Positions 35,541-43,954 of a DNA stretch of 64,000 bases are shown here, piece by piece. The position numbers and the translations under genes are program-made. This DNA comes from Daejeonella sp. H1SJ63 (GTDB taxonomy: Bacteria > Bacteroidota > Bacteroidia > Sphingobacteriales > Sphingobacteriaceae): the NCBI RefSeq assembly GCF_029360775.1, contig NZ_JARKMZ010000035.1, forward strand, positions 1-64,000, read 5' to 3'. Under the pieces are notes generated by a model. The model searched no databases. It was not told where the DNA came from and worked only from the letters and a program-made list of their open reading frames with translations. Positions within the stretch are counted from its first letter, which is position 1. Each line of letters opens with the position of its first letter.

Positions 35541-38500
35541 ATGGACTATCAATTCAGGGATATAGAGCAGAGGTGGCAGAAATTTTGGGCAGATAATCAG
35601 ACGTTTAAAGTAGAGAACAATTCTGAAAAGCCTAAATATTATGTTTTGGATATGTTTCCTTACCCTTCAGGGGCAGGCTTGCATGTCGGTCATCCGCTCG
35701 GATATATAGCTTCCGATATTTTTTCACGTTACAAGCGTCTCAAAGGATTTAATGTGCTGCACCCAATGGGATACGATTCATTTGGATTGCCGGCAGAACA
35801 ATATGCAATTCAAACCGGTCAGCATCCGGCAATTACTACCGAGGCCAATATCAATCGCTACCGCGAGCAACTGGATAATTTAGGTTTTTCGTTTGACTGG
35901 AGTCGTGAAGTACGTACCAGTGATCCATCCTATTATAAGTGGACTCAGTGGATATTCATGATGCTTTTCAATTCTTGGTATAACCTTGAAAGTGACAAAG
36001 CTGAGAGTATTGAGGTACTGGTGAAAAAGTTTGAAAGCAATGGCTCGGAAGGAATTAAGGCTGTAAGTGATGATGATGTGGCCGTTTTTACAGCCGATGA
36101 GTGGAAGAATAAATCAGATGCAGAGAAGCAGAACGAATTGCTGAAATACCGTCTGACTTATCTGCGTGAGAGTACTGTGAACTGGTGCCCGGCCCTGGGA
36201 ACTGTTCTGGCCAATGATGAAGTGAAGGACGGATATTCAGAGCGTGGCGGACATCCGGTAGAGCAGAAGAAAATGATGCAGTGGAGTATGCGAATTACAG
36301 CCTATGCTGATCGGATGCTTCAGGGATTAGACTCGATCGACTGGCCCGAGCCTTTGAAAGAAATGCAAAGAAACTGGATCGGTAAAAGTGTTGGGGCTTT
36401 GGTTAAATTTAGCCTCACCCCCACACCCTCTCCGAAGGAGAGGGGAGAACCGGGCGGAGAACAACCGGGTTATATGACGGCTGATCCTGCTATTTGGGAT
36501 ATTCTGAAAGAGCACTCAAGGCAGCATCGCAAAGATTCAACTCAGGCCGAAGATATCCTGTGGCAGCATCTCAGAAATAGTAAAACCGGTTATAAGATCA
36601 GGCGTCAGCATGCTATTGGGACATATATAGCAGACTTTATCTGTTTAAAAAAAGGCCTGATAATTGAAGTGGATGGGGGCTATCATACCGAAATTAAAGA
36701 TCAGGATGAATTAAGATCCGAAGCCTTGAATAATCTCGGTTTTGAAGTAATCCGATTTTCTAATGAACAAGTTGTTTCTGATCCAACAGGAGTTAGCGGA
36801 AAAATTAAAGAAAAGTTAAATACACTACCTGACCGGATTTTAGGCGATTCAGACTCCCTCTCTCTTGGAGAGGGGCGGGGTGAGGCTTATATAGAAGTTT
36901 TTACCACTCGTGTTGATACCATTTATGGTACAACTTTCCTTGTTCTTGCCCCGGAGCATGAACTGGTTGAAGGTTTAACTACTCCTGATCGCAAAGAGGA
37001 AATTCAGAATTATATCGATCAGACCAGGAAAAAGTCGGAGCTCGACAGAATGGCTGATACAAAAACAGTTTCAGGAGCCTTTACCGGAAGTTATGCCAAA
37101 CATCCGATAAGCGGGGAGCCTGTACCTGTATGGATTGCAGATTATGTACTGGCAGGATATGGAACGGGTGCGGTTATGGCTGTTCCATCGGGAGATCAGC
37201 GCGACTGGCTTTTTGCAACTAAATTCGGCTTGCCAATCGTAGCTATTTCAGATGCTCAGGTTAATCTTGACCAGGAAGCTGATCCAACTAAAGAAGGTAA
37301 ATACATTAATTCAGGCATTGTAAACGGACTTACGTATAAAGAAGCTACCGGGGTGCTGATTGCAAAACTCGAGGAGCTCGGCGCCGGTAAAGCGAAAGTG
37401 AATTATCGTTTGCGGGATGCTATTTTTGGTCGTCAGAGATATTGGGGTGAACCGGTTCCGGTTTATTTCAAAGACGGACTTCCTTATCTGATTTCAATAG
37501 AAGACCTTCCATTGCTTTTACCCGAAGTAGATAAATATCTGCCTACAGAAAGTGGTGAACCGCCTTTGGGAAGAGCAGAAAACTGGAAATACAAGGGCGA
37601 ACTGGAGTATGAGCTAAGCACCATGCCCGGATGGGCAGGTTCAAGCTGGTACTGGTACCGTTATATGGCTTCTCCTGAAGACAGGAAGCAGGATGTTTTT
37701 GCTCCGGCAGATGCTATTGCCTACTGGAAAGATGTGGATCTGTATATTGGTGGGTCAGAGCATGCTACAGGACATTTGCTGTATAGTCGTTTCTGGAATA
37801 AGTTCCTGAAGGATCTTGGATATGTGGTGGAAGAAGAGCCATTTAAGAAGTTGATCAATCAGGGGATGATTCAGGGAAGGTCGAATTTTGTTTACAGAAT
37901 TATCGATGAAAGCGGACGCGGAACCAATAAGTTCGTTTCCCATGGACTGAAGTCTCAGTATACTACCTCTGCAATCCATGTGGATGTGAATATTGTGTAT
38001 AATGAGATTCTGGATCTTGAGAAGTTCAAAGCTTTCAGGCCTGAGTTTGCTGAGGCTGAATTTATCCTTGAAGGAGGTAAATACATTTGCGGTGTTGAGG
38101 TTGAGAAGATGTCGAAATCTAAATTCAATGTTGTAAACCCGGATGACCTCATCGAACGTTACGGAGCAGATACCCTAAGAATGTACGAGATGTTCCTTGG
38201 TCCGCTGGAGCAAAGCAAACCATGGAATACCAATGGAATTGAAGGTGTATTCAAATTCCTTCGTAAGTTCTGGAAACTTTTCCACGATGATGAGTTTAAC
38301 TTCAGGGTGTCAGATGAAGAGCCTTCAAAAGCAGAATACAAAGCATTACACAAGATTATCCGTAAAGTTGAAGAAGATATTGAACGTTTTTCATTCAATA
38401 CTTCGGTATCAAGTTTCATGATCTGTGTAAATGAACTGACTGACCTGAAATGTAATAAGAAACAAATACTGGAACAGCTTGTGCAGGTTCTTGCCCCATA

Positions 38501-38792
38501 CGCTCCGCATATTACAGAAGAGCTCTGGACATTACTCGGAAATCCTGCAGGTTCATTATCAGCATCTTCTTATCCGAAATTTAATCCTGAATACCTTGTA
38601 GAGAATGAATTCTCCTATCCGGTTTCAGTGAATGGAAAGACCAGAATGAATCTTAGTATTTCGCTAACACTGACTCAGCCGGAAGTAGAAGAGATTGTTC
38701 TGGCTAATGAAGATCTAAGAAAATATCTTGAGGGTAAGAGTCCGAAAAAGATCATTTTCGTTAAGGGTAAAATAATCAATGTGGTAATTTAA
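35541..38792 (+). CDS. leuS: Leucyl-tRNA synthetase with an in-frame DUF559 domain insertion
   Basis: It charges tRNA-Leu. The HIGH-type motif is PYPSGAGLHVGHPLGY near residue 38 and the KMSKS loop is EKMSKSKFNVVNPDD; the tail is an anticodon-binding domain. It has 1083 residues, whereas bacterial LeuS is usually near 900-930. The excess is residues 291-449, which form a DUF559 endonuclease-like domain coded by an element with inverted-repeat ends. Normal LeuS sequence runs up to GKSVGALVKF and resumes at YIEVFTTRVDTIYG, at the beginning of the CP1 editing domain. Both catalytic motifs and editing-domain motifs are intact, so the enzyme is probably functional with the extra domain. No intein splice motifs are present. 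Confidence 0.95.
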   Translation: MDYQFRDIEQRWQKFWADNQTFKVENNSEKPKYYVLDMFPYPSGAGLHVGHPLGYIASDIFSRYKRLKGFNVLHPMGYDSFGLPAEQYAIQTGQHPAITTEANINRYREQLDNLGFSFDWSREVRTSDPSYYKWTQWIFMMLFNSWYNLESDKAESIEVLVKKFESNGSEGIKAVSDDDVAVFTADEWKNKSDAEKQNELLKYRLTYLRESTVNWCPALGTVLANDEVKDGYSERGGHPVEQKKMMQWSMRITAYADRMLQGLDSIDWPEPLKEMQRNWIGKSVGALVKFSLTPTPSPKERGEPGGEQPGYMTADPAIWDILKEHSRQHRKDSTQAEDILWQHLRNSKTGYKIRRQHAIGTYIADFICLKKGLIIEVDGGYHTEIKDQDELRSEALNNLGFEVIRFSNEQVVSDPTGVSGKIKEKLNTLPDRILGDSDSLSLGEGRGEAYIEVFTTRVDTIYGTTFLVLAPEHELVEGLTTPDRKEEIQNYIDQTRKKSELDRMADTKTVSGAFTGSYAKHPISGEPVPVWIADYVLAGYGTGAVMAVPSGDQRDWLFATKFGLPIVAISDAQVNLDQEADPTKEGKYINSGIVNGLTYKEATGVLIAKLEELGAGKAKVNYRLRDAIFGRQRYWGEPVPVYFKDGLPYLISIEDLPLLLPEVDKYLPTESGEPPLGRAENWKYKGELEYELSTMPGWAGSSWYWYRYMASPEDRKQDVFAPADAIAYWKDVDLYIGGSEHATGHLLYSRFWNKFLKDLGYVVEEEPFKKLINQGMIQGRSNFVYRIIDESGRGTNKFVSHGLKSQYTTSAIHVDVNIVYNEILDLEKFKAFRPEFAEAEFILEGGKYICGVEVEKMSKSKFNVVNPDDLIERYGADTLRMYEMFLGPLEQSKPWNTNGIEGVFKFLRKFWKLFHDDEFNFRVSDEEPSKAEYKALHKIIRKVEEDIERFSFNTSVSSFMICVNELTDLKCNKKQILEQLVQVLAPYAPHITEELWTLLGNPAGSLSASSYPKFNPEYLVENEFSYPVSVNGKTRMNLSISLTLTQPEVEEIVLANEDLRKYLEGKSPKKIIFVKGKIINVVI
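36411..36448 (+). repeat. Left terminal inverted repeat with nested hairpin
   Basis: AGCCTCACCCC is followed by the perfect hairpin CCCTCTCC-GAA-GGAGAGGG (36426-36444). Translated in the leuS frame it gives SLTPTPSPKERGE. It mirrors the right end. Confidence 0.8.
36851..36887 (-). repeat. Right terminal inverted repeat with nested hairpin
   Basis: The hairpin CCCTCTC...GGAGAGGGG (36856-36875) is followed by GGGGTGAGGCT. Reverse-complemented, it aligns with the left end over about 37 bases with a few mismatches and small gaps. Confidence 0.8.
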
Positions 38793-38808
38793 GTTTTTTA
38801 AATATGGG

Positions 38809-38837
38809 AAGGCTGGCAATTTTGTCGGCCTTTTTTT
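38809..38837 (+). terminator. Terminator of leuS
   Basis: AAGGCTGG and TCGGCCTT pair (two G-U) around an AT-rich loop, followed by seven T. Confidence 0.7.
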
Positions 38838-38935
38838 GTTTAAGTCTGTAATTGTTCTGCCTGTCATTCAGTCTGATAGGAACCTGTTTTACTTTCAGCT
38901 AACAATTCACGACGCTTTTACTGTAACATTCGCTG

Positions 38936-38943
38936 TACTTTCG
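38936..38943 (+). promoter_or_regulatory. Putative -7 element of the TonB-dependent receptor gene
   Basis: TACTTTCG, one base from TAnnTTTG, lies 23 bases before the ATG. Confidence 0.35.
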
Positions 38944-38966
38944 CGACTAATTCGAAAACCAATTTC

Positions 38967-41447
38967 ATGAAACGTATTTTATTGCTTTTAACTTTATTTT
39001 CCGGAATTTCTTTGGCCTCGGCACAAGGTATTGGAGGAGCGGCTGCTTCATCAGTAACAGGAAGAATTTCCGGGGTCATTTTAGATTCTTTAACTAAATC
39101 TCCAATTGATTATGCAACCATTTCACTAAGTCGTGCAGGTATAGCCAAAACCACTAACGGATCAGTATCTGATGAAAAGGGCGTATTTAAGATAGATAAT
39201 ATTGCCGCAGGAACATATCGTATTACCATCGCTTTTCTTGGATATCAGACTAAAATCCTGGATTCAATCAAAACAACCTTGCAAAAGCCCGACTTAAACC
39301 TGGGCCGTATTTATCTGTCGCCAAATAAGCAAATGCTGAATGAAGTAATTGTAACCGGAACAACTCCTGTTGTTGAGAATAAGATTGATAAACTGGTTTA
39401 CAATGCAGAGCAGGATGTGGCTATTGCCGGAGGTAATGCAACTGATGTATTGCGTAAGGTACCATTGCTTTCAGTCGACTTTGAAGGTAATGTTTCACTT
39501 CGCGGAAGTCAGAATGTAAGGGTGCTGATTAATGGAAAGCCTTCGGGAGCTATGGCCAGTAATATGGCAGATGCATTAAAGGCAATCCCGGCAGATCAGA
39601 TCAAGAATGTGGAAGTAATCACATCGCCTTCCGCAAAATATGATGCAGAAGGTACTTCAGGGATTATAAATATTATTACCAAAAAGAATAATCTGGCAGG
39701 TGTTAGCGGTTCTGTAAACGGGGGTGTCGGAACACGTCAGAATAGCGGGAACGTTAATTTAAATGCCAAAACCGGCCGTTTAGCAGTAACAGCAAACGGA
39801 GGCGGTTTTTATTCTTGGCCTCAAACCAGCACCATATCATTTAAAAGAAGCAGTAATGATGGCACGCAGGTAATCAGTCAGATTGGTCAGAGTAAGACCG
39901 ATCGCCTTGCTGCAAATGGATCAATAGGAGCTGACTATGATTTCAACAGCTTTAATTCCATTAGTACAAATGTGCGTCTGAATGGTTTTAATACCGGTGC
40001 AGACGGGAGTAATTCCAATCAGAATTTATTAAATGGTTCGGCAGTTAATTTTACACGTTTGAGTGATAATTCGATGCACATGAACGGAGTGGATTGGAGC
40101 AGTGATTTTCTTCATAAGTTTAAAAAGAAAGATCAGCAGATATCTATCGCTTATCAGCTTACCAATGGAAAACAGAGAAATTCTTACATAACTGATATTT
40201 CAAATACGGTGCTTGATGAGTACGGTAATAACGATGCTGATAATACTGAAAATACGGTTCAGATAGATTATACTCATCCATTCAAAAAAGTAACACTCGA
40301 AACAGGTATCAAGGGAATTCTCAGGGATGTTGTCAGCGATAACCGTACACGAAACTTCAATTCTCTGACCAGTATTTATTCTCCGATCAGCTCCCGGACT
40401 TATGTTTATGATTATAATCAGGACGTTTATTCTGCTTATGCTACCTTCGGCTTTACTTTAGCCAAGAAGTTTGGCATCAGGGCAGGAGCAAGGTATGAGG
40501 GAACAGAGATCAATGGAGATGCCAGATCAGCAGGAGCAGCCGCTTCACCATTCAGCAGCAGTTATAATAATCTGGTTCCTAGCTTTGTAGTATCACGAAC
40601 CTTTAAAAACTTTTCTACAGTGAAGTTAAGCTATAATCAGCGCTTACAAAGACCAAGTTTGTTCTACCTTAATCCTTTCCTTAACAGTGCTGATGTTTAC
40701 AATCAGTCGCAGGGTAACCCAACACTGAGACCTGAACTTTCACATAATATTGAGTTTAACTATTCAATGTTTGTGAAGACCTCAGTATTGAACACATCGG
40801 TTTATTATCGCCGTACGAATGATATCATCGAGAGCTTTGTAATGCCGGTTTCAATAACAGATCCCTCAAGCGGGAATATGGCTACAGGTTCCAGAACAAC
40901 CTTCAGAAATGTTGGTAGTAATAATTCAGTAGGCTTTAATTTCTTCGGACAGATTAATCCGGTTAAACCGCTAACCTTAAGAGGTAACTTCAATATGTTT
41001 ACCTATGATATCAATGCAAACAACGGATTAACTGTCACCAATACAAATACACAGTTGATTTACAATGCGTTCCTGAGTGGTTCATACGCATTTCCAAAGG
41101 GTTTGACTTTTGAAACTTTCCTCATTACCAATTCTCCCAGACGTACTTCACAGGGTAAAAATCCATCTTTCAATATGTGGAACTTAGGATTGAAGAAAGA
41201 GGTGATGAAGAAGAAAGGTAGTATCGGACTGACCATAATTGATCCATTCAATGAGAGTAAGAATTTCCGTTCGAGTATTGTGGGGGCTGATTTCACTCAG
41301 AGCAGCAATTTCTCTGTTCCTTTCCGTTCGTTCGGAACAAGCTTCAGTTACCGTTTTGGAAAACTGTCAATGCAGGCACCAAGGAAAAAGCGAGGTGTTA
41401 CTAATGATGACCTGAAACAGGGTGAGCAGAATAATGGCAATCAGTAA
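38967..41447 (+). CDS. TonB-dependent outer-membrane receptor (outer membrane beta-barrel family)
   Basis: An 826-residue outer-membrane protein. A signal peptide (MKRILLLLTLFSGISLASAQ) precedes a carboxypeptidase-regulatory-like domain (about 30-115; VSGRISGVILDSLTKSPIDYATISL). Next comes a plug domain (about 125-240; NATDVLRKVPLLSVDFEGNVSLRGSQNVRVLINGKPSG...YDAEGTSGIINIITKK) and a large beta-barrel rich in alternating aromatic strands. The C-terminus is a short basic and Asn/Gln-rich tail rather than the usual terminal aromatic residue. It is not paired with a SusD gene, so it is not a canonical SusC; substrate unknown. Confidence 0.9.
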   Translation: MKRILLLLTLFSGISLASAQGIGGAAASSVTGRISGVILDSLTKSPIDYATISLSRAGIAKTTNGSVSDEKGVFKIDNIAAGTYRITIAFLGYQTKILDSIKTTLQKPDLNLGRIYLSPNKQMLNEVIVTGTTPVVENKIDKLVYNAEQDVAIAGGNATDVLRKVPLLSVDFEGNVSLRGSQNVRVLINGKPSGAMASNMADALKAIPADQIKNVEVITSPSAKYDAEGTSGIINIITKKNNLAGVSGSVNGGVGTRQNSGNVNLNAKTGRLAVTANGGGFYSWPQTSTISFKRSSNDGTQVISQIGQSKTDRLAANGSIGADYDFNSFNSISTNVRLNGFNTGADGSNSNQNLLNGSAVNFTRLSDNSMHMNGVDWSSDFLHKFKKKDQQISIAYQLTNGKQRNSYITDISNTVLDEYGNNDADNTENTVQIDYTHPFKKVTLETGIKGILRDVVSDNRTRNFNSLTSIYSPISSRTYVYDYNQDVYSAYATFGFTLAKKFGIRAGARYEGTEINGDARSAGAAASPFSSSYNNLVPSFVVSRTFKNFSTVKLSYNQRLQRPSLFYLNPFLNSADVYNQSQGNPTLRPELSHNIEFNYSMFVKTSVLNTSVYYRRTNDIIESFVMPVSITDPSSGNMATGSRTTFRNVGSNNSVGFNFFGQINPVKPLTLRGNFNMFTYDINANNGLTVTNTNTQLIYNAFLSGSYAFPKGLTFETFLITNSPRRTSQGKNPSFNMWNLGLKKEVMKKKGSIGLTIIDPFNESKNFRSSIVGADFTQSSNFSVPFRSFGTSFSYRFGKLSMQAPRKKRGVTNDDLKQGEQNNGNQ

Positions 41448-41465
41448 AATCTGAAATTTCAATAC

Positions 41466-41496
41466 AAAAGCCTGGCAATTACAGCCGGGCTTTTTT
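41466..41496 (+). terminator. Terminator of the receptor gene
   Basis: AAAAGCCTGG and CCGGGCTTTT form a stem with one G-U pair, followed by a T-run. Confidence 0.8.
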
Positions 41497-41504
41497 AATA
41501 TTTG

Positions 41505-41512
41505 TACATTTG
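41505..41512 (+). promoter_or_regulatory. -7 promoter element of the cobalamin-binding-type gene
   Basis: TACATTTG matches TAnnTTTG exactly, 15 bases before the ATG. No cobalamin riboswitch fits in the 80-base gap. Confidence 0.5.
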
Positions 41513-41527
41513 CCGAAATTCTGATCA

Positions 41528-42454
41528 ATGCCTGAACAAAGAATAATATCGCTTCTTCCTGCCGCTACCGAGATCGTTTGTGCATTAGGCATGGAGCATC
41601 AGTTGGTTGGCCGTTCACATGAATGTGATTATCCGGAAAGTGTCAAAGTGCTACCCGTTTGTTCTTCTGCTAAATTCCTGTCAGGATCAGACAGTGCAGC
41701 TATTGACAGACAGGTAAAAGAGATCCTCTCTGAAACTCTATCGATTTATACCATTGATAAGGAACTGATCAGAAAGCTTGCTCCTGATGTAATTATTACC
41801 CAGGCACAGTGTGAGGTCTGCGCAGTTAGTCTGAGTGATGTTGAACTGGCTCTTAAAGATTTGCTGGATAAGGAGTGCAGGATCATCTCACTTTCTCCGA
41901 ATAGTCTGGAGGATATATATAATGACATCAGTTACTTAGCAAAGCAGCTTGGGGTAGAAAAAGCAGGGGCTGAATTGCTTGAGCTGGCTGAAGAAAGAAC
42001 AGATATTATCAGGCATAAGCTCAAATTTATTGTTCAGAAACCGAAAGTAGTTTGTATTGAATGGCTTTCACCATTGATGGTTGCCGGAAACTGGACTCCG
42101 GAAATTATTGATATTGCCGGTGGAACTCCCGTTCTGTCTGAAAAAGCCAAACATTCGCCTTATGTTGATTTTCAGTCGATCAGAGAAGAAGATCCTGATA
42201 TTCTGGTGATTATGCCTTGCGGATTTTCTGTTCAGAGAACTCTGCAGGAGATCAGTCTCCTTTTGGAATTGCCGGGCTGGTCTGATTTAAAGGCTGTTAA
42301 AGATCAGCGGGTTTATATTGCTGATGGTAATCAGTATTTTAATCGCTCCGGTCCCCGTATTACTGACAGCATCGAAATTATGGCCGAGATTATAAATCCC
42401 AAACAGTTTATTTTTGGATATGAGGGAAATGGCTGGCTATCTTTTAAAGCTTAA
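41528..42454 (+). CDS. BtuF-like cobalamin/iron-siderophore-binding protein
   Basis: A 308-residue class III periplasmic-binding-protein fold: RIISLLPAATEIVCALGMEHQLVGRSHECDYP at the start, KLAPDVIITQAQCEVCAV in the middle and a second lobe from KPKVVCIEWLSPLMVAGNWTPEIIDIAGG. This version resembles BtuF-type proteins. No signal peptide or lipobox is present, and there is no ABC permease nearby, so a cytoplasmic or orphan role is possible. It converges on the FMN reductase gene, whose stop overlaps its own by four bases. Confidence 0.8.
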   Translation: MPEQRIISLLPAATEIVCALGMEHQLVGRSHECDYPESVKVLPVCSSAKFLSGSDSAAIDRQVKEILSETLSIYTIDKELIRKLAPDVIITQAQCEVCAVSLSDVELALKDLLDKECRIISLSPNSLEDIYNDISYLAKQLGVEKAGAELLELAEERTDIIRHKLKFIVQKPKVVCIEWLSPLMVAGNWTPEIIDIAGGTPVLSEKAKHSPYVDFQSIREEDPDILVIMPCGFSVQRTLQEISLLLELPGWSDLKAVKDQRVYIADGNQYFNRSGPRITDSIEIMAEIINPKQFIFGYEGNGWLSFKA

Positions 42455-42972
42455 AAGGTGATAAAATTCTCAATTTGCTGATTCACAAATTTCAGTGTAT
42501 CCTCTTTGAAAAGATCTCCGTGTTCATCAAACTCCCTGCTGATAGCCGGTATGTGTATGCGGAGAGGCAATACATGTAAGTTTACATAATGGCAAATGCC
42601 GGTAAAGTGTTCAACGCCGCGGATGTTACCGTATTTCCCGGTGGATAGCCCCACAAGCGCTGCTTTCTTACCGAAAAAACTTTCCGGGAAAGTGCAGGCA
42701 TCGATAAAGGTCTTCAGTACACCGGGAAAGCTTCCATTGTATTCAGGAATAATAAACAGGAATTTACTTGTTGCAGAAACTTTATCCTGAATAATTTTAA
42801 ATGCATCGCTGCGTTTACCATACAGATCAGTGAAAATCAAATCATGAGGCAAATTACAAAGTGAAAACAACTCAGATTCAAAACCTTTTACTTTTAATTG
42901 CCGCCTGTAATATTCAGCGAGCCTCAGTGTATTACTTCCTTCGCGGTTGGTACCTGATATAATTGTTATCAT
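42451..42972 (-). CDS. NADPH-dependent FMN reductase family protein
   Basis: A 173-residue flavodoxin-like oxidoreductase. The FMN phosphate-binding loop is ISGTNREGSNTLRLAEYY and the family core is FLFIIPEYNGSFPGVLKTFIDACTFPESFFGKKAALVGLSTGKYGNIRG. It likely reduces quinones, flavins or similar acceptors; the substrate is unknown. I chose ATG 42972 because the motif begins directly after it; seven further codons are open upstream. Confidence 0.88.
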   Translation of the reverse strand: MITIISGTNREGSNTLRLAEYYRRQLKVKGFESELFSLCNLPHDLIFTDLYGKRSDAFKIIQDKVSATSKFLFIIPEYNGSFPGVLKTFIDACTFPESFFGKKAALVGLSTGKYGNIRGVEHFTGICHYVNLHVLPLRIHIPAISREFDEHGDLFKEDTLKFVNQQIENFITF

Positions 42973-43149
42973 TTTTGTTGATAAGATGTGCAAAACGAAT
43001 ATCGCCTGAAGGCGTAATTAGTTTTAAGTTTGTATCTTTAAAATTATTTGAAAAGCCTGTTAAATCAATTCAAAAGTACTGTTTTCATCTGTTTTGAATT
43101 GGTTTTGAAACGTTTTTAATATCACATATTTGTAATTATTTTTTGTAAA

Positions 43150-43953
43150 ATGAGTAAAATCATCGCATTAGCTAACCAAAAGGGGGGCGTTGGAAAAACT
43201 ACTTCTTCCATAAATCTGGCAGCCAGCTTAGCTGTGCTTGAATATCGGACATTATTGGTTGATGCGGATCCTCAGGCAAATACAACGTCAGGTATAGGTT
43301 TTGATCCCCGTACCATCAAAGCAAGTATTTATGAATGTATTATTAATGAGATAGATCCTGCTCAGGCAATTCAAAGTACAGATACCCCTAATCTGGATCT
43401 TTTACCGGCACATATCGACCTTGTTGGTGCCGAGATCGAAATGATCAATATGACAGACAGGGAGTACAAAATGAAAGCTGTACTGGATAAGATCCGCCAT
43501 AATTATGATTTCATTATTATTGATTGCTCACCTTCTCTCGGACTAATAACCATTAATGCTTTAACAGCTGCTGATTCGGTAATTATTCCTGTTCAATGCG
43601 AGTATTTTGCTCTGGAAGGACTTGGTAAATTATTGAACACGATTAAGATTGTTCAAAGCAGGCTTAACCCAAATCTGCAGATTGAAGGGATTTTACTGAC
43701 AATGTATGATGTTCGCTTACGTTTATCGAATCAGGTTGTTGAAGAGGTGAAGACGCATTTCCAGGATCTGGTTTTTGATACGATCATACAAAGAAATACA
43801 CGACTTAGTGAGGCTCCAAGTTATGGTATTTCGGTTATTATGCACGACGCCAGTTGTAAGGGTGCTATTAATTATCTGAATCTGGCTCGGGAGATCATAC
43901 GTAAGAATGGGTTGGTATCCAATGAGGAAGCTGCAAAACAAGCATTAGTATAA
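43150..43953 (+). CDS. parA: Chromosome-partitioning ATPase ParA (Soj type)
   Basis: A MinD/ParA-type ATPase that, together with ParB, moves replicated origins apart. It has the deviant Walker A KGGVGKTT at 11-18, LLVDADPQANTTSG, FIIIDCSPSLGLITINAL and SEAPSYGISVIMHD. It lacks the N-terminal DNA-binding extension of plasmid ParAs, consistent with a chromosomal Soj at 267 residues. One base separates it from parB. The 177 bases upstream contain an imperfect CATATTTG promoter-like element. Confidence 0.96.
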   Translation: MSKIIALANQKGGVGKTTSSINLAASLAVLEYRTLLVDADPQANTTSGIGFDPRTIKASIYECIINEIDPAQAIQSTDTPNLDLLPAHIDLVGAEIEMINMTDREYKMKAVLDKIRHNYDFIIIDCSPSLGLITINALTAADSVIIPVQCEYFALEGLGKLLNTIKIVQSRLNPNLQIEGILLTMYDVRLRLSNQVVEEVKTHFQDLVFDTIIQRNTRLSEAPSYGISVIMHDASCKGAINYLNLAREIIRKNGLVSNEEAAKQALV

Positions 43954-43954
43954 T

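Larger units (their letters stand above)
36411..36887 (+). mobile_element. DUF559 element inserted in leuS
   Basis: A 477-bp segment (159 codons, frame preserved) with an 11-bp perfect terminal inverted repeat, AGCCTCACCCC at the left and GGGGTGAGGCT at the right. Each end continues as an imperfect inverted repeat to about 37 bp that contains a nested hairpin. The interior codes for a PD-(D/E)XK-like DUF559 domain: TQAEDILWQHLRNS, KIRRQHAIGTYIADFICLKKGLIIEVDGGYHTE and GFEVIRFSNEQV. These carry the expected Glu, Asp, Glu-x-Asp-Gly and His residues. Mobility is inferred from the ends and from absence of the segment in ordinary LeuS; no target duplication is certain, although TTA flanks both sides if the repeat is read one base shorter. 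Confidence 0.75.

Noticed and set aside
36411-36887. Intein or self-splicing intron in leuS
   Set aside because: No intein splice blocks (no C-terminal His-Asn, no block B) are visible, and 477 bp with inverted-repeat ends does not resemble a group I or II intron.
41448-41527. Cobalamin riboswitch before the BtuF-like gene
   Set aside because: The gap is only 80 bases and is filled by a terminator and a promoter element.
43000-43149. parS site or replication origin next to parAB
   Set aside because: No palindromic parS core, DnaA boxes or dnaA/gidB genes were seen; the only parS-like palindrome is at 11.66 kb.
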